DNA of 64,000 nt from Hymenopus coronatus (GCA_030762935.1 CM060883.1:49463001-49527000), one strand, 5' to 3'; shown: positions 1-13,379, counted from the stretch's first letter. Program-made: numbers and translations. The notes: a model not told the origin generated them from the letters alone.

Positions 1-115
1 GGTACCCTAAAACGTATATTTGCGGTGAAACCTCGGTATCGAATTTTTGGGTGGAGTGCAATACCTTCTCTATACAATATGTGTACATAGTACGTGTAGA
101 GAAAGTAAAAAGAGT
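1..115 (+). mobile_element. HPR copy, hairpin end only (cut by window start)
   Basis: Only the last part of the repeat is present, from the GGTGAAA...CTCGGTATCGAATTTTTGGG segment to the terminal palindrome and GTAGAGAAAGTAAAAA. Confidence 0.8.
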
Positions 116-771
116 TATTTCGTACAACTAATGCGACACAGCATTGATACAAACATTATAGCACTCGAATGTGTTTTGCAAGAATGAGGCACCGGCTGAG
201 ATTTGTAATTCTGAGAGCGGTAATTATGCTCATTTCAATTATTTTATCTACGTTCATTTAATAATGCTACTAACCTCACTGAGTTCATAAATCCTCGATT
301 TCTAAATAACATCAGTAACAATTAGCAAAGTTGTGAGTAAATACAACACCGAGTTAATATGAACTAATAATCTCATGTGCTGCATTCACATGACTTTCTC
401 TACATCACTGTAACAAAATATTGTTAAAAAACATATTCTTCTGTCTAGTTTATGATAATTGAGATAAACATTAGCAGACATTGTCTTAATTAATTACTTC
501 CTTGTAAGTAGAAGTTATTTAAGGGAATATACTAGGCTAAAACGATAGTAAAGTCCTTTTTTTAAACACTTGATATGTAAGTTAATCATTCGGAACACAT
601 ATTTCGTAATGTAAGCTAATTTTATAATTCATTTATTAATTGCCATGCCAACAAACACTGTAAGTACTTATTAATAAGAGTTTGAGAGAATAATTAGGAA
701 ATGCTGTAACGCTCAAGACATGTGCTATTTCAAGTAAGGAATATATTGCAAAATGCATTAATAAAAGAGTG
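116..771. other. AT-rich spacer holding an HPR 5' fragment
   Basis: Non-coding. 372-562 is the TCTGATG-end part of an HPR (+), starting CTCATGTGCTGCATTCACATG and running through CTTCCTTGTAAGTAGAAG, truncated internally. The rest is AT-rich with nothing recognisable. Confidence 0.6.
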
Positions 772-3168
772 TATATGTCTTAGGGACTCCTGTATCCAAA
801 AAAAGTATTTTCAGAAACAGCTCCGTGTGTGTGTGTCCGTGTGGCAGTGTGTCCTGCGAACAGATAACTTAAAAACGAAAAGTCGGTAAAAGACCAAATT
901 TGGTATTTAAGTTTAGTATCTTCCAGGGATGCGAAACAAAGCTTTTGAGAAATCCTCCACCCCAAACTACCCTTTACTTGGAAAACATTTCGAAAATTAT
1001 GATTTTCTCCAAAATGGATCTAACGATTTTGATTAAAATCTCTTATATTTAAGATATTTATGCGACAAATAAAATGTATATCTTGAATATTCTGGGAATT
1101 TAATCTGAAGACACGTTTATTATGGATGAATTTTGTGGAGTTGACCATTCTTACTTACTCTATACGCACTATGTACATAGTGTATAGAGAAGGTATCGCA
1201 TTGCACCCAAAAATTCTATACCGAAATTTCACCGGAAATACATGTTTTGAGACCACCTGAATCCCAGAAAAGCATGGTTAGAAAAATGTCCGAGTGTGTG
1301 TGTCTTTGGGCAGCATAGCCCAAAAACGAAAAGACCGTTGAATATCAAACTTGTTATTTAAGTTCAGTATCTTCCAAGGATGCGACGAAGATTTTCAAGA
1401 AAATTCCCCCACCCCCAATTACCCTTCACAAGGAAAAATTTTCGAAAATTTTTATTTTCTAAAAGATGGCTCCACGATTTTGATTAACATATCGTATATT
1501 AAAATATAATATACCTTTCAAATAATATGTATATGTTGAATTTTCTGGGAATAGCCTCTGAAGACTACTTTATTCTGGATGAATTTTACGGAATTTTGTG
1601 TAACTGGTAAATCGTAAGAGACAGACAAAAACTTAGCAAACAAAAAATGTAGAGCACATTAAAACACACAATTTATGTTATATACATTTTTTTCGTGGAA
1701 TTGATCGTTTTTTAGATATTTCTTGTTTTTTGTTTCAGCCTTGAAAAACTTACTTTTCTCATACAGGAATTTGCCAACTCCTGTCCATACAAACAAAGGA
1801 ACTTCAATCATATAGAAACAAGCTATTGACTATCACTTTAACCTATGGTACTCCATTTTTTCGCTCTTACTTACAAGGATGCAAGTAATAAGTCTATTTC
1901 GGCATTTTTTCTCACTTAGCATGAAGTAAATAGAAGTATAAGCTTTTTAACAATAATTTGTTGCAGAGAGGTTGAGAAAGTCATATAAATGGAACACATC
2001 AGATTTTTTAGATATTCTTTGTTATTAGTTTCAGATTTAAAATACCTATACTTTTCTCACACGGGATTTTGTCAACTCCTATCCATTCAAACAAAGGTAC
2101 TTCAATCACATGGCAAACAGCTTTTAAAAGATTTGACTATCGATTTAACCTAGTGTATTCCATTATCTCCCTTCTACTTATGAGAAAGCAGGTAATAAGA
2201 CACTTAGTGCCAATCTTTTCTCGATTAGCATTAAGTAAATAGAAGAATAAGCCTTTTTGTAATAATTTGTTGCAGAGGTGTAGAGAAAGTCATGAGAATG
2301 GAATTCATAAGATTTTTACTTTCTTACACAGTGTATAGACAAGGTATTGTATTCCGCCCAAAAATACGATATCCAGATTTCACCGAAAATACACGTTATA
2401 GGGTCCCTTGTATCCAAAGAAAGAATTTTTGGATAAAGGTCCGTGTGTCTGTGAACACGATAACTGAAAAACAAAAATTTGGTAAAATACCAAACTTAGT
2501 ATTTAAGTTTAGTATCTTCCAGGGATGCGACACAAATCTTTTGAGAAAAATCCCCCCCCCCATCCCAAAGTATCCTTTACAGGAAAAATTTTTCCAAAAT
2601 TTTCATTTTCTCAAAATGGCTCTAACGATTTTGATTAAAATACCGTATATTAAAGATGTTTAACTTGCAAATAAAATATATGGCATGAATATTTTTGGAA
2701 TATTCTCTAAAGACATCTTTATTCTGAATGAATTTTGCTGAATTTTTCGTAACTGGTTAACCATAAGAGATAGACAAGAACTTACTTAACAAAAAATGTA
2801 AATCACTTTAAAGCACACAATTTATGTTATATACATTTTTTTTCGTTGAGTAGACCTTTTTTGAGATATTCGTTGTTATTGGTTTCAGTTTAAAAATACT
2901 TGTAGTTTTCTCATACCGGAATTTGTCAGCTCCTGATCATACAAACAAAGGAACTTCAGTCACATGGCGACCAGCTTTTAAAACATTTTACTTTCGTTTT
3001 AGCCCAAGGTATTCCCTTGTTTCTCTTCTACTTACAAGAAAGCAAGTAAAAAGGCAATTTCTGCTAATTTTTTCTCGATTAGCATGAAATTAATGGAAGA
3101 ATAAGCTTTTTAACAATTAATTTTTGCAGAGATGTGGAAGTCATGTGAATGGAACACATCAGATTTTT
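770..3168 (-). mobile_element. Head-to-tail tandem run of four HPR copies
   Basis: Four copies follow in the same orientation: 770-1148 (middle part, lacks hairpin), 1149-2014 (complete), 2015-2324 (TCTGATG-end third only), 2324-3168 (complete, hairpin half damaged). Each junction abuts a T-run next to the palindrome. Short TG tracts sit in the two larger copies. No coding frame survives across copies. Confidence 0.82.
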
Positions 3169-3171
3169 TTT

Positions 3172-3272
3172 TAAATTCAGGGACCCTAAAACGCGTATTT
3201 CCAGGGAAATCTCATATGTAATTTTTGGTGGAATGCATGTGCTATGTACTACTTGGAGAAAGTAAATATGAG
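3172..3272 (+). mobile_element. HPR hairpin-end fragment facing the tandem run
   Basis: It matches the CAGGG..CCTAAAA..TATTTCC..GGAGAAAGTAAA end but with the palindrome partly lost. It lies in inverse orientation to the preceding run. Confidence 0.6.
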
Positions 3273-3539
3273 TGGCTAAGAAGAAAGTGCCCTTTCAAAT
3301 CTTGGAATAACATTTTGACAATCGAGGGTAAATTATGAAGTGCCAAATTTGAAGTTGAGAGAGTTTAGTAATATTGTACACGAGAAACATTTGCTAGTAT
3401 ATTTCGAGGTTTTAGAACAACCTCATTAACTTTCTTCTCTATAGGTATTACACATAGAAGTGTTTATTTATGTATTAATTTATTTACCATTGCGATTTAA
3501 CGATCATTCTTAAAGGTTCGTGTGTATAAATTTTAACAG

Positions 3540-4020
3540 TTCTAAGGCTATAGTGTATACAACGAGGGGGACACCTTGCGCAATGTGACCTATGGGAGAT
3601 ATATTTTGACTACCACCTCCAGGGGGAAGGGATGAAGTAAAGAAACCCCAGGAGACTACGGGCCGCAGACACAGCCACAGAGACGCGCGGAAGTCCTTAA
3701 CACTACCATACTCGAAGACCTGTATCATCATAAGAGCTGCCCACACATCAGTCAAACAACCATGTAGTGTTCATAGAGTTTACCTTGTCCTTGAAGCAGG
3801 CATCTGCGTCATCTGCCCGGCATTGCTAAAACCATGAAACCTAGAAGAAAAATGAGGAACAAGAAGGGAACGAAAAGGAAAATTGTGGAAAGAAAAGCGA
3901 ATAGAAGCCATCTCAACATTCGCCTAGTGGGATTAGGTGTGTGGTCGACGGGAATCGAACCAGGGATTTCCGGAAATCGAGACTCACTGCCGAGTTATCC
4001 CGCTCGGTATATTAAAGTAT
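3540..4020 (-). mobile_element. Long tRNA-like SINE, old copy
   Basis: The end near 3955-4010 on the minus strand looks like a tRNA: GGTTCGATTCCC-type box B (seen as GGGAATCGAACC on the + strand) with a cloverleaf-like flank ending CCGCTCGGTA. The body includes a GAAGCAGGCATCTGCGTCATCTG block shared in diverged form with 37640-38010. Confidence 0.5.
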
Positions 4021-4035
4021 ATAATAAAATTAAGA

Positions 4036-4215
4036 ACTGACCCCGTATTTCAGTCGTTAGAACACCTGCCTGCTGTGCAAGGATTCCTAGGTTTGATTCC
4101 CGGCTTGGGGAGGTGAATGCTTTTCGAGCCAAGCTTATTCCCTATCCTCCTCATAGTCTATAGTTATGAATGAGAGGTTAAATGTGTGTGAGTGAGAGAG
4201 ATGTAATGAATAAAC
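4036..4215 (+). mobile_element. tRNA-derived SINE (family E)
   Basis: A tRNA-like head with A-box (TTAGAACACCTGCC) and B-box GGTTTGATTCC is followed by a body, ATTCCCTATCCTCCTCATAG..ATGAATG, that recurs at 25262-25400. No poly-A tail is visible; it ends in GT/GA-rich sequence and AATGAATAAA. Confidence 0.6.
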
Positions 4216-4879
4216 GCAATTATATACAGAAAACCAATGATAAAAGTACATGTATTATTACCGTATGATCCAAAGGTAAAAAGACCACCGATATGAACAT
4301 GCAATTAAAGCCTAGGTATGAATAGCGCTATAAAAATAAATAAATTGATTATGATTTTATTTAAAAAATAAAATAGGTTGAATAGTTCGGAGTTCCACAT
4401 AATTTTGGTCTCTAATCTTAAAAAGCAAAGCAACTAAAAACTGATAATCCGTTAACTTGAACTTTAAAGCGATCAAAATAACAAAAACATGAAACAATTT
4501 AGATTGTTGAAAATAGACGCACTACACCTACAAAACCTGCCCAAATCAAAGAAAGAAAGAAACACCTGCTGTGTTATTCTCATACAGCCTTCTCTACACC
4601 CTCTTCTATTTAGTATTACGAAGACATATTCTTCGGTCTACTTCTTGTTAAATGAAATGAACTTTCTTTACTAATTTCGTTGTAGGTAGGCTAAAGCAGT
4701 GCTGAAATTCTTAAAAAACCAGCAGTTGCGTGATGACTTTAAAAGTCCCTGTTCTTTGCATAGCTGCAAGAGAAAATGAGTAGCGACATACCACTTGAAG
4801 AAAAGGATTCAAAGCATTTTACAATTCCAAGCAATAACAAAGAGGTGGTTATCCTCCGAAACAAATTTACATAAATTGT
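4216..4879. other. AT-rich spacer
   Basis: No gene, SINE or clear repeat is recognised. Weak resemblance to an HPR near 4580-4700 (CTTCTCTACAC, GTAGGTAGGCTAAAG) is too decayed to call. Confidence 0.4.
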
Positions 4880-5100
4880 GATTTTGAAGATACCTTATGG
4901 TCTAACAATCATACAAAACGATACAGCAGTCCTTCAGAATGAATTGAATTTCACAGACCATTCCCAGAAAATTCCAGACAAATATGCATTTTATACGAGT
5001 GTATAATGTCAAAGTTTTAATTTCGAAAATTTTTCCAAGTAAATGATAATCTTCATGTTGTATATTTGGAACATACTTAAACTTAAGTACCAAGTTCGGA
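4880..5100 (+). mobile_element. Decayed HPR middle fragment
   Basis: Shares the ATTCCCAGAAAATTCCAG block, then ACTTAAGTACCAAGTT near its end. It is followed head-on by an HPR in the opposite orientation. Confidence 0.5.
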
Positions 5101-5116
5101 ACTTAACCAAAGATTC

Positions 5117-5896
5117 GTTTTTACTTTCTCTACAATTACTATGGCTCTAGTAGGAGAGAAATTATTGTATCTAACCAAAAATTCTATATCTGATTTCACC
5201 GGAAATGTTTTGAGGTCCCCTGAATAAACAAAAGGCATTTTTAGAAAAATATGTGTATGGATATAAAGAGAACAGTATAACTCAAAAACATCTAGTCGGT
5301 TAAAATCCAAAATTGATATTTAAGTACAGGATGCGACGTGAAGGTTTCATCAATATCCCCCCACACGAAACCTCCTTTTACATGTAAGACTTTTCGAATT
5401 TTTTATTAAAATACCATATGCTTAAAATATTTTCCCGATAATTGAATTGCCTATCTTGAATTTTCTGGGAACAGCCTATGACAACCTCTTCATTTTGGAT
5501 GATTTTTGTGAACTGGTAAGCCATAAGCGTTAGTGAAAAACTTACTACCCAAAAATGTAGATCTTGTCAAAACAAACAATTTATGCCATATACATTTTTT
5601 TTGTAGAGTTAACCATTTCCGAGATACTACTTGTTATTCGTTTCAATTTTAAAACACTTAAACTTTTCTCAAACGGGAAACCCTCATTCGTTGCATATCT
5701 CTTTTGTTTTAGTCCTGGCCATGCAAAGAGAACCGAACTTCAATTGTATCACAAAGCGGCCAGCTTTAAAGTATTTGATTATCGCTTTAGACTAATGTAT
5801 AGCTTATTTCCCCCTATCTAAAAGAAAGCAAATAATAAGACAAATTCTGCTAATATTCATCTTTTTTAGCATCTGAAGATAAAGGAATACTCTTTT
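5117..5896 (-). mobile_element. HPR copy
   Basis: Starts with ACTTTCTCTACAATTACTATGG, a decayed palindrome, and runs through the C-rich ATCCCCCCAC block to the CTGCTAATATTCATC segment. Its terminal third is truncated where the next copy begins. Confidence 0.7.
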
Positions 5897-6690
5897 TAGT
5901 TTCTCTACACGCACTATGTACATAGTGAATAGAGAAGATATTCCACTCCACCCAAAAATTCGATACCGAGATTTTACCGGAAATATATGTTCCAAAAAGG
6001 AATTTTCAGAAAAAGGTCCGTGTGTGTGTGAACACGATAACTCAGTAGTCGGTAAAATACCAAACTTGGTATTTAAGTTTAGTATCTTCCAGGAATGCGA
6101 CACGAAGATTTTGAGAAAAATCCCCCCACTCCTATCCTTTACATGGAACTTTTTTCAAAAATGTTGATATTCTCAAAAATGGATCTTAACGATTTTGATT
6201 TAAATATCGTATATTAAAGATATTTATATGACAAATAAGAAGTGTATCTTGAATTTTCTGGGAATAGCCTCTGAAGACTCTTTATTCTGGATGAGTTTTA
6301 CGGAATTTTGCCTAATTGCTATACTGTAAGAGATGGACAAAAAGTTACCACGCAAAAATATAGAGCATGTTAAAACATAATTTATGTTGTATTTATTTTT
6401 TGTTCGTGGAGTTGGTCCTTTTAGAGATATTCCTTGTTTTTGGTTTCACCTTTAAAAAGCTTACACTTCTCATACAGGAATTTCTCCAATCCTGTCCATA
6501 CAAACAAAGGAATTTCGTCATATAGCAATCAGCTTATGACCATCACTTTGACCTATTTCGTTTCTACTTACCAGGAAGGAAGTAATAAGATTATTTCTGC
6601 TAATTTTTTCTCGATTAGCATAAAGTAAATAGAAGAATAAGCTTTTAACAATATTTTTGTTGCAGACATGTAGAGGAAGATTTTTTAAGA
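5893..6690 (-). mobile_element. HPR copy, tandem to the previous one
   Basis: The palindrome CTCTACACGCACTATGTACA is intact at 5901 onward. The copy continues to TTGCAGACATGTAGAGG but lacks the final ACACATCAGATT. A short TG tract sits at 6018-6029. Confidence 0.78.
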
Positions 6691-6769
6691 ATAGTTTGTT
6701 TCCAGAACAGGTCTAGAGAATATCAGATTTTTAATTATACTGCTCACATAAAGGTGTTTCTAATTTTTT

Positions 6770-7699
6770 TATTCCAGAGTCCTCAAAAATGGATTTTAAG
6801 GTAAATCTCTATATTTTGGATGGAATACTTCCTCTACATAATATAATTAAGCAGTAGACATAGTAAGAAACAAAGGAGGAGCTTATTCAAGTATATTGTA
6901 AGGAATGTGTCACCGTGTGTTATGTAAATTTGGATGTTCCAACGAAGTGAGGAAAATGAGTAGCATGTTTTGAAACGTGGTAATGAAGAAGACTAGCACT
7001 TCTAAACTGGAGAAACAAAAAACGTAATGAAGTTTTAGAACGAAAAGGCGAAGGAAGAACAGTTTTAAATCACATCAGATGGAGGAAAACAAATTGGTTG
7101 TGACATCAAATGGAAAGAAATTGCTTGAAGGGTGAGAAAATATTCAAGGGAGAAGAAAATTTCAAATAACATTGTTGATATAAAGGTTCACATACATAGA
7201 CAGAAAGATAAGTTCAGGGATATTATTTCCCTTGTGTGAAAAGAGTTTTTACAGTGGATGAAGGATACTTTAGCGAGTCTATTGTATGGGATTGTTCGAC
7301 TCTGTCTCTACTGAAGTAACAAAGGTTGGGTTTTCGTAGAGCAAATAAAATTCAAGAGAAACGCAAATAGCAAAGGGAAACTAATTTTGCTCTCTTCTTC
7401 TTCCTCTTCCACTACTTTCTGTTAATCACTCTTTAGTGAACCAAAGTTGGGATGTTTAAATATTACAGAGAAGCAAGCATATTATTGAGAAAGTTGCTCT
7501 CTTGAGAATTACCAACTTCTGAATATTCATTATTTCCAGCTCGTGCATTTGTCTTACTGGATATTAGATTTTTTAAAATTAATAGTATTTATAAAAAATA
7601 GCAAGACCAGTTACTCGTATAATGACATTTTTGTTTTGATGTTTCACACCTGGACACTTCAACAGATAGGACAGCCGGTAATGAAGAAGACGCGAGTTT
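6770..7699. other. Spacer with a small HPR hairpin-end fragment
   Basis: 6770-6850 is a short HPR end (CAGAGTCCTCAAAAATGG..GGAATACTTCCTCTACATAAT, +). From 6851 to 7699 I see no gene, repeat family or RNA; the sequence is AT-rich with weak purine-rich stretches. Confidence 0.45.
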
Positions 7700-7829
7700 T
7701 TCTTTTTCTATAATGTATATGGTAGAGAAAGTACTGCATAACGATAAAAAATTCGATAAAAAAATTTCACTAAAAATACATTTTTTGAGGTCCATTGGAT
7801 CATTTTTTTTAGAAAAATGTACGATGAGG

Positions 7830-7901
<72 letters not shown>

Positions 7902-8035
7902 CATAACTCAAAACCAATAGTCAGATAAATACGAAAGTTCGGCATCTCAAAGAACACCACACAAACATTTTCAAGAACATCGCTCACCCCAACTATCCTT
8001 TGCATGAAACACATTTCGAAAATGTTTGTTATTAA
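7700..8035 (-). mobile_element. HPR hairpin-side half with TG/GA microsatellite
   Basis: Contains the decayed hairpin, then ATTCGATAAA..TTTCACT, then the tract at 7830-7899, where (GT)n passes into (GA)n. It breaks off at 8035 next to a SINE. Confidence 0.65.
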
Positions 8036-8042
8036 ATTATTA

Positions 8043-8170
8043 TATAGGGGATGGCTCAGCGGTAACTGAGGCTCACATTCAGGAGGTGCCAGGTTCGTAC
8101 CGACAAAGGGTTTTTTTTTTTTCATGGCTTTCACCTGGTCATCAAGGCGAATGCGGTGATGGCCATATTT
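8043..8170 (+). mobile_element. tRNA-like SINE fragment
   Basis: GGATGGCTCAGCGGTAACTG is A-box-like and GGTTCGTACC is B-box-like, followed by a short T-run and TTCACCTGGTCATCAAGGCG. It lies between two HPR copies. Confidence 0.45.
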
Positions 8171-8179
8171 CTATAGCAA

Positions 8180-9035
8180 AAAAATCTGATGTGTTCCATT
8201 CACATGCCTTTCTCTACATCTCAGCAACAAATTATTGTATTTACTTCATCTAATCGAGCAAAAATTAGCAGAAATAGTCTTTATTGCTTGTTTTCTTGTC
8301 AGTAAAAGCGAAATAAGAGAGTACCATAGGTTAAAGTGATAGTCAAAAGCTGGTTGCTATGTGACTGAAGTTCCTCTGTTTGTATGGACAGGGGTTGACA
8401 AATTCCTGTATGAGAAAAGTATGTATTTCAAAGCTGAAACCAAAAACAAGGAATATCTCAAAATAGATCAACTCCAAGAAAAAAATGTGTATGACATAAA
8501 TTGTGTGTTTTAACGTGCTCTACATTTTTTGTGTTTTAAGTTTTTGTCCATCTCTTACGGTTTAGCAGTTATGCAAAATTCCGTAAAATGTATCTAGAAT
8601 AAAGTAGCCTTCAGAGGCTGTTCCCAGAAAATTCAAAATATACATTTTATTTGACAAGTAAATAACTTAAACATATGAGATTTTAATCAAAATCATTAGA
8701 GCCATTTTAAGAAAATCAAAATTTTCGAACTTTTTTCCATTTAAAGGGTAGTTTAGGGTGGGGGGATTTTCTTTAAAATTTTCGTGTCGCATCCCTGGAA
8801 GATACCAAACTTAAATACTAAGTTTGGTTTTTAACGGTCTTTTGGTTTTTGAGCTATACTGCCCAAAGACACACACACACACATACACACACGAACATTT
8901 TACTAAAAATGCTTTTTTTGGATTCAGGGGGTCTCAAAGCACATATTTCCGGTGAAATCTCAGTATCGAATTTTTGGGTGCAATACAATACCTTCTCTAT
9001 ACACCATGTGTATAGTACGTATAGAGAAAGTAAAA
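8180..9035 (+). mobile_element. Complete HPR copy
   Basis: Begins AAAAAAATCTGATGTGTTCC and ends in the palindrome CTATACACCATGTGTATAG and GAGAAAGTAAAAA. A CA tract at 8869-8892 lies in the usual place near the hairpin end. Confidence 0.88.
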
Positions 9036-9417
9036 ATTCTAGATATTTACTAAACCAAAGTATAAAGTTCCTCATTGAATATTTGAATGTATATTAAGAA
9101 ATATGCCACTTGTCAAAAAGTATTTTTGAATGTTTCGTTGCCCCATTTCCTTTAATTATCCATAATAAACACGTAACAGGACTAGGAACTTCGGATATTT
9201 TTGTATGGTACTAGTTGAAGAAGCTAAGGTTATTTATTACGTTGTATGTCTGGGATAGAACATTTAGATCCAAACCACGTAAAGTCTGTAAAGAGCTTAA
9301 CAAAAATGTTATAACTGTAGTAGGAATTAAGTTTTTGACTCCTAACGAAATTGTGGGATGGAGGAGAGAACATTTAAGAATCAACAATCCAATCAAATTA
9401 ACTTCATGAGAGCATTT

Positions 9418-10276
9418 TATTACTTTCTCTATACATACTATGTACATAGTGTATAGAGAAGTTATTGTAATGCACCCAAAATTGGATACCGATATTTCAC
9501 CCGAAATATATGTTTTGAGACCCCGGAATCCAAAAAAAGCATTTTTAGAAAAATGTCCGTATGTGTCTGTCACTATATGTGTCTGTGGGTATGTGTGTGT
9601 CTGTTAAAAACCAAATTTGGTATTTAGGTTTGGTGTCTTCCAAGGATGCGACACGAAGCTTTTGAAGAAAATCCCCCCATCCCAGCTACCTTTTACATGG
9701 AACTTTTTTAGAAAATTTTGATTTTTGCAAACATGGCTCTAACGATTTTGATTAAAGTATCGTATATTAAAGATATTTACCTGACAAATATTGTGTATGT
9801 CTTGAATTTTCTGGGAATAGCCTCTGAAGACTACTTTATTCTGGATGAATTTTACGGAATTTTGTATATTAGCTAAACCGTAAGAGATGGACAAAACGTA
9901 CCACACAAAAAGTGTAGAGCACGTTAAAATACACAATTTATAGTATATACATTTTTTTCGTGCAGTTGATGGTTTTTGAGATATTCCTTGCTATTGGTTT
10001 CAGCTTTAACTACTTATACTTTTCTCATACAGGAATTTGTCAACTCCTGTCCATGAAACAAAGGAACTTCAGTCACATAGCAACCAGATTTTGACTATCA
10101 CTTTAACTTATAGTAATCCCTTATTTCGCTCCTACTTACAAGGAAGCAAGTAATAAGACTTTTTCTGCTAATTTTTTCTCGATCAGCATGAAGTAAATAG
10201 AAGCATAAGCTTTTTAATAATATTTTTTTTGTAGAAATGTAGAGAAAGCCATGTGAATGGAACACATCAGATTTTT
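9418..10276 (-). mobile_element. Complete HPR copy
   Basis: Palindrome at 9420-9462, terminal GGAACACATCAGATTTTTTT at the far end. The sequence 9036-9417 between it and the previous copy is AT-rich and shows no supported gene. Confidence 0.88.
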
Positions 10277-10639
10277 TTCATGAATTGCTTTTATATTGTG
10301 TGCTTATTCTGAAACTAGCATTAAAGATTGTCTAGCTACACCGAAAATATTTCTAATACAGACACAAAGTCACTTAAATTATACTTTCAGCATTTCGATA
10401 TGCATATTTTATGTGAAATCATACTGCACAATCAGGGGACTTTTTCGTTAGTTGATATTTTATAACTTTGACAATACTACTCTTGCATTTCGCTAATATT
10501 TCTCTCTATTTGCCTTTCTTTTTGTTATCCCTTTGACAACATCGACCGACAAAGCATGCAATCGATAATCAGCTGCTGTTTAACAATCTAAACTGCCACA
10601 TACTTGTCTTTTCTAAAATATTTAAAACTCCTATAGAAT
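10277..10639. other. AT-rich spacer
   Basis: Nothing recognised; no open frame of note and no repeat family. Confidence 0.4.
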
Positions 10640-11495
10640 TAGAAAAATCTGATATGTTCCATTCACACGACTTTCTCTAGCTGTTCCAGAAACAAACATT
10701 CTTAGTAAAAATTATTCATTTATCTACATCATGCTAATTGAGATAAACATTAGCAAAATTGCTGTTATTCCTTGCTTCGTCGTAAGTAGAAGGCAAATAA
10801 GAGAATACACTAGCCTAAGGCGATAGTCAAATCTTTTAAAAGCTGGTCGCTATTTAAACAATTGAAATTTGGTTCTGCTCTGCATTCTCGGTAGATGAAA
10901 CAAAAGTTGACTACCCACTTGAGAAAAACTTAAATAATATAAATTGAAACCAATAACGAGACATATCTCGGAAACGTTTAACTATATAAAAAGTGTATAT
11001 TACATAGCTTCGGTGTTTTAATAAGATCTACATCTTTGTGTACTATGTTTTTTTTTGGTATTTCTCTTGTGGTTGATAGTTATATGAAAGTCATCATGAG
11101 TGAAGAGGTCTTCAAAGACTATTCTCAGAAAATTCAAGAAATACATTTCTTTTGTGATAAAAATGTTTTAAACATATGGTATTTTAATGAAAATCGTTAG
11201 AGCCATTTGACAGAAAATGAAATATTTTGAAAAATTGTTCCTTGAAAAAGGTAGTTGAGGTTGGGGGATTTTCTTGAAAGTCTTTTTTCGCATCCTTGGA
11301 AGATACTGAACTTAAGTACCCAGTTTGTTATTTGATCAATTTTTCGTTTTTTGAACTATGCTGATCACACACACACACACAATACACAGCATTATGTAGA
11401 TACGAATAAACGAATACTCTTTAGTAGGAATACTTTTTATTTGCAACAGCTAGAAAAGGTTATGTGAGTTGAACACATCAGATTTTTTTTTTAAA
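10640..11495 (+). mobile_element. HPR copy of a second subfamily, hairpin end lost
   Basis: Starts AAAATCTGATATGTTCCATT, then CTAGCTGTTCCAGAAACAAA, where the main subfamily has CTACATCTCTG. It shares this variant with 21660 and 32762. The copy stops in the CA tract near 11390 and is followed by a TCTGATG-end scrap in inverse orientation (11450-11492). Confidence 0.75.
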
Positions 11496-12679
11496 AATAC
11501 ACACAAGAAAAACTGTTGTAAAAATAGTTTCTTACGATTCAAAAGCCCTCAAAACGTACTCTCTTATCTCCTCTAGGCGCTGGTACAGAAAATAATAAGA
11601 GAAAGCCTTGTGAGTGTTGCATTAAAATATTTCAGGCTATATCGTCTTCGTTACAGAAAATGATGAACCCATTAAATTCCCCATGTTTTGTTTCGGTAAT
11701 TATAGTGTTTGCGAGTTTACAAACATGGATGCGAAACATGATTAACGCCTAACTAATTGTAAGGGAACGTCTAATGAAAACTTAGCAACGAGGATTTAAT
11801 TTCCAAGAAGTAGAACGATTTAATTTAACAGAGGACGAACGTGGGAGGGAGAATGGAATCAAATTAACTTAAGACGATTCTTTCTGTAATTAATTTTACA
11901 ACAAACAGTCGCAAGTCAACCTGGGTTTGCTATGTTGACTTATTACAGAACACTTCGTGCTTCTTAAACAAAATATATCCGCCATGTTTTATTTTCAAAC
12001 TATGCTTCATCCAGCGCAATAAAGAGTGTTGGTGTAAACAACATTTAGCCCTCTATAGCAAAGATGATTATTCAATATTTTAATATAAGTTTTGCTGCTA
12101 TTTTCATTTTACACTGGTATTTAACAATAAAATTAAATCATTTGTAGCTATTATATAACATAAATATATTAATTTATTTCAATATTGTTCTAGTGTTGTT
12201 TAGAACAAAACACAAAGTCCATGCAAATTGCGGTCAAATATACACAAGTTCCACGACATTTGTTATTTTACGTGGGTCCTCCCCGTCCTTAATCATAGAC
12301 GCATTTGAATGCACTCTATAGGATTGAGACTTAACGGTGTTCGGCTTTGAATAGATCTCAAGTCCAATATGTATTGCTTTAACGACCATGCCTATTCTAA
12401 CAGTTTAAGTAAGGTGCCTATTATAAGAATGTCTGACGCGGTTCCAAAATTAATAGAAAAGTGACATATGTAGCAAAATAACTACAACTACAACACAACT
12501 CTCAAGTTAATATAACATGTCGTAACTGTGCCGCAAGTATTGTCAACAATATTTTGCTTCAAATAATGAAGATGGTGAATAATGATAAGTGTAATTTAAA
12601 CATAGCTTAGAACTTTACGTAACCATCAGTATTACCGTGGAGCGGTCGAGCTAATGCAGTATTGTTTGTCTCCATCATG
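11496..12679. other. Unassigned AT-rich sequence
   Basis: I see no exon, repeat family or RNA gene. Single-copy intron or intergenic DNA by appearance. Confidence 0.4.
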
Positions 12680-12900
12680 CCTAACTGGTTTCATTTTTAA
12701 GTTCAAAGGAAATATAAACAAAACATGAAACAAGCATCGCCTCTTGGCTGGTGGCCAAACTACAACTTTTCACGCTTAAGATGTCAACTCTTCCTCGACC
12801 TATAAATAAAACAGTTCGATTCAGACCTTAACTTTGTGAGGCTATTCTTCTGCAGAGAAAATTTAAAATCCCATTATTGTACAGTTCAGTTTATGAAATG
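12680..12900 (+). repeat. Dispersed repeat, second copy at 31140-31990
   Basis: Shared blocks include GTTTCATTTTTAAGTTCAAA, ACTCTTCCTC and ATTATTGTACAGTTCAGTTT, all in the same order in the second copy, where they are split by SINE insertions. Confidence 0.55.
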
Positions 12901-13379
12901 TTTTGTTCAGATTGGCTTATTAGTAACTGAACCTACAGCAGAGAGCTTACGCTTCGCTGTAATGTGTTTCCGGTTTATTTAACCTGACAGTTTACGCTTT
13001 ACCACGTGGTTAGTGCTGTGTAAAGGTATTGGCTTCGATAGTGCAACAATGACTGAGAAATGATTCTGCACTACTGTGAAGATATATAAACGCGGAAGAT
13101 CATTAAAAATGAAGAGAAGACAATTGTGCTTAATTGAAAACATAAACCGGACCCAAAAATTCAATGGCTTAGCCGGGATTTGAACTACTGCGTTTTTTCC
13201 GGTAAACCTCAAGGAGAATCACATTTTTTTCAGATCACATACTCCAATGGCGACTTACAATACGTAAGTAATTGAAGTCCGGGCTTCATAGTTTAGCCGA
13301 CTATTAGGTTAATTATTCTGAATGTTTTGCTTTTTCCATGATAGTCCTGTGTAGGACAGGAGTCAGTTGGGAATTTTAA

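Noticed and set aside
7589..8134. 181-residue minus-strand frame
   Set aside because: It runs through a TG/GA microsatellite (Ser-Leu and Thr-His runs) and HPR DNA.
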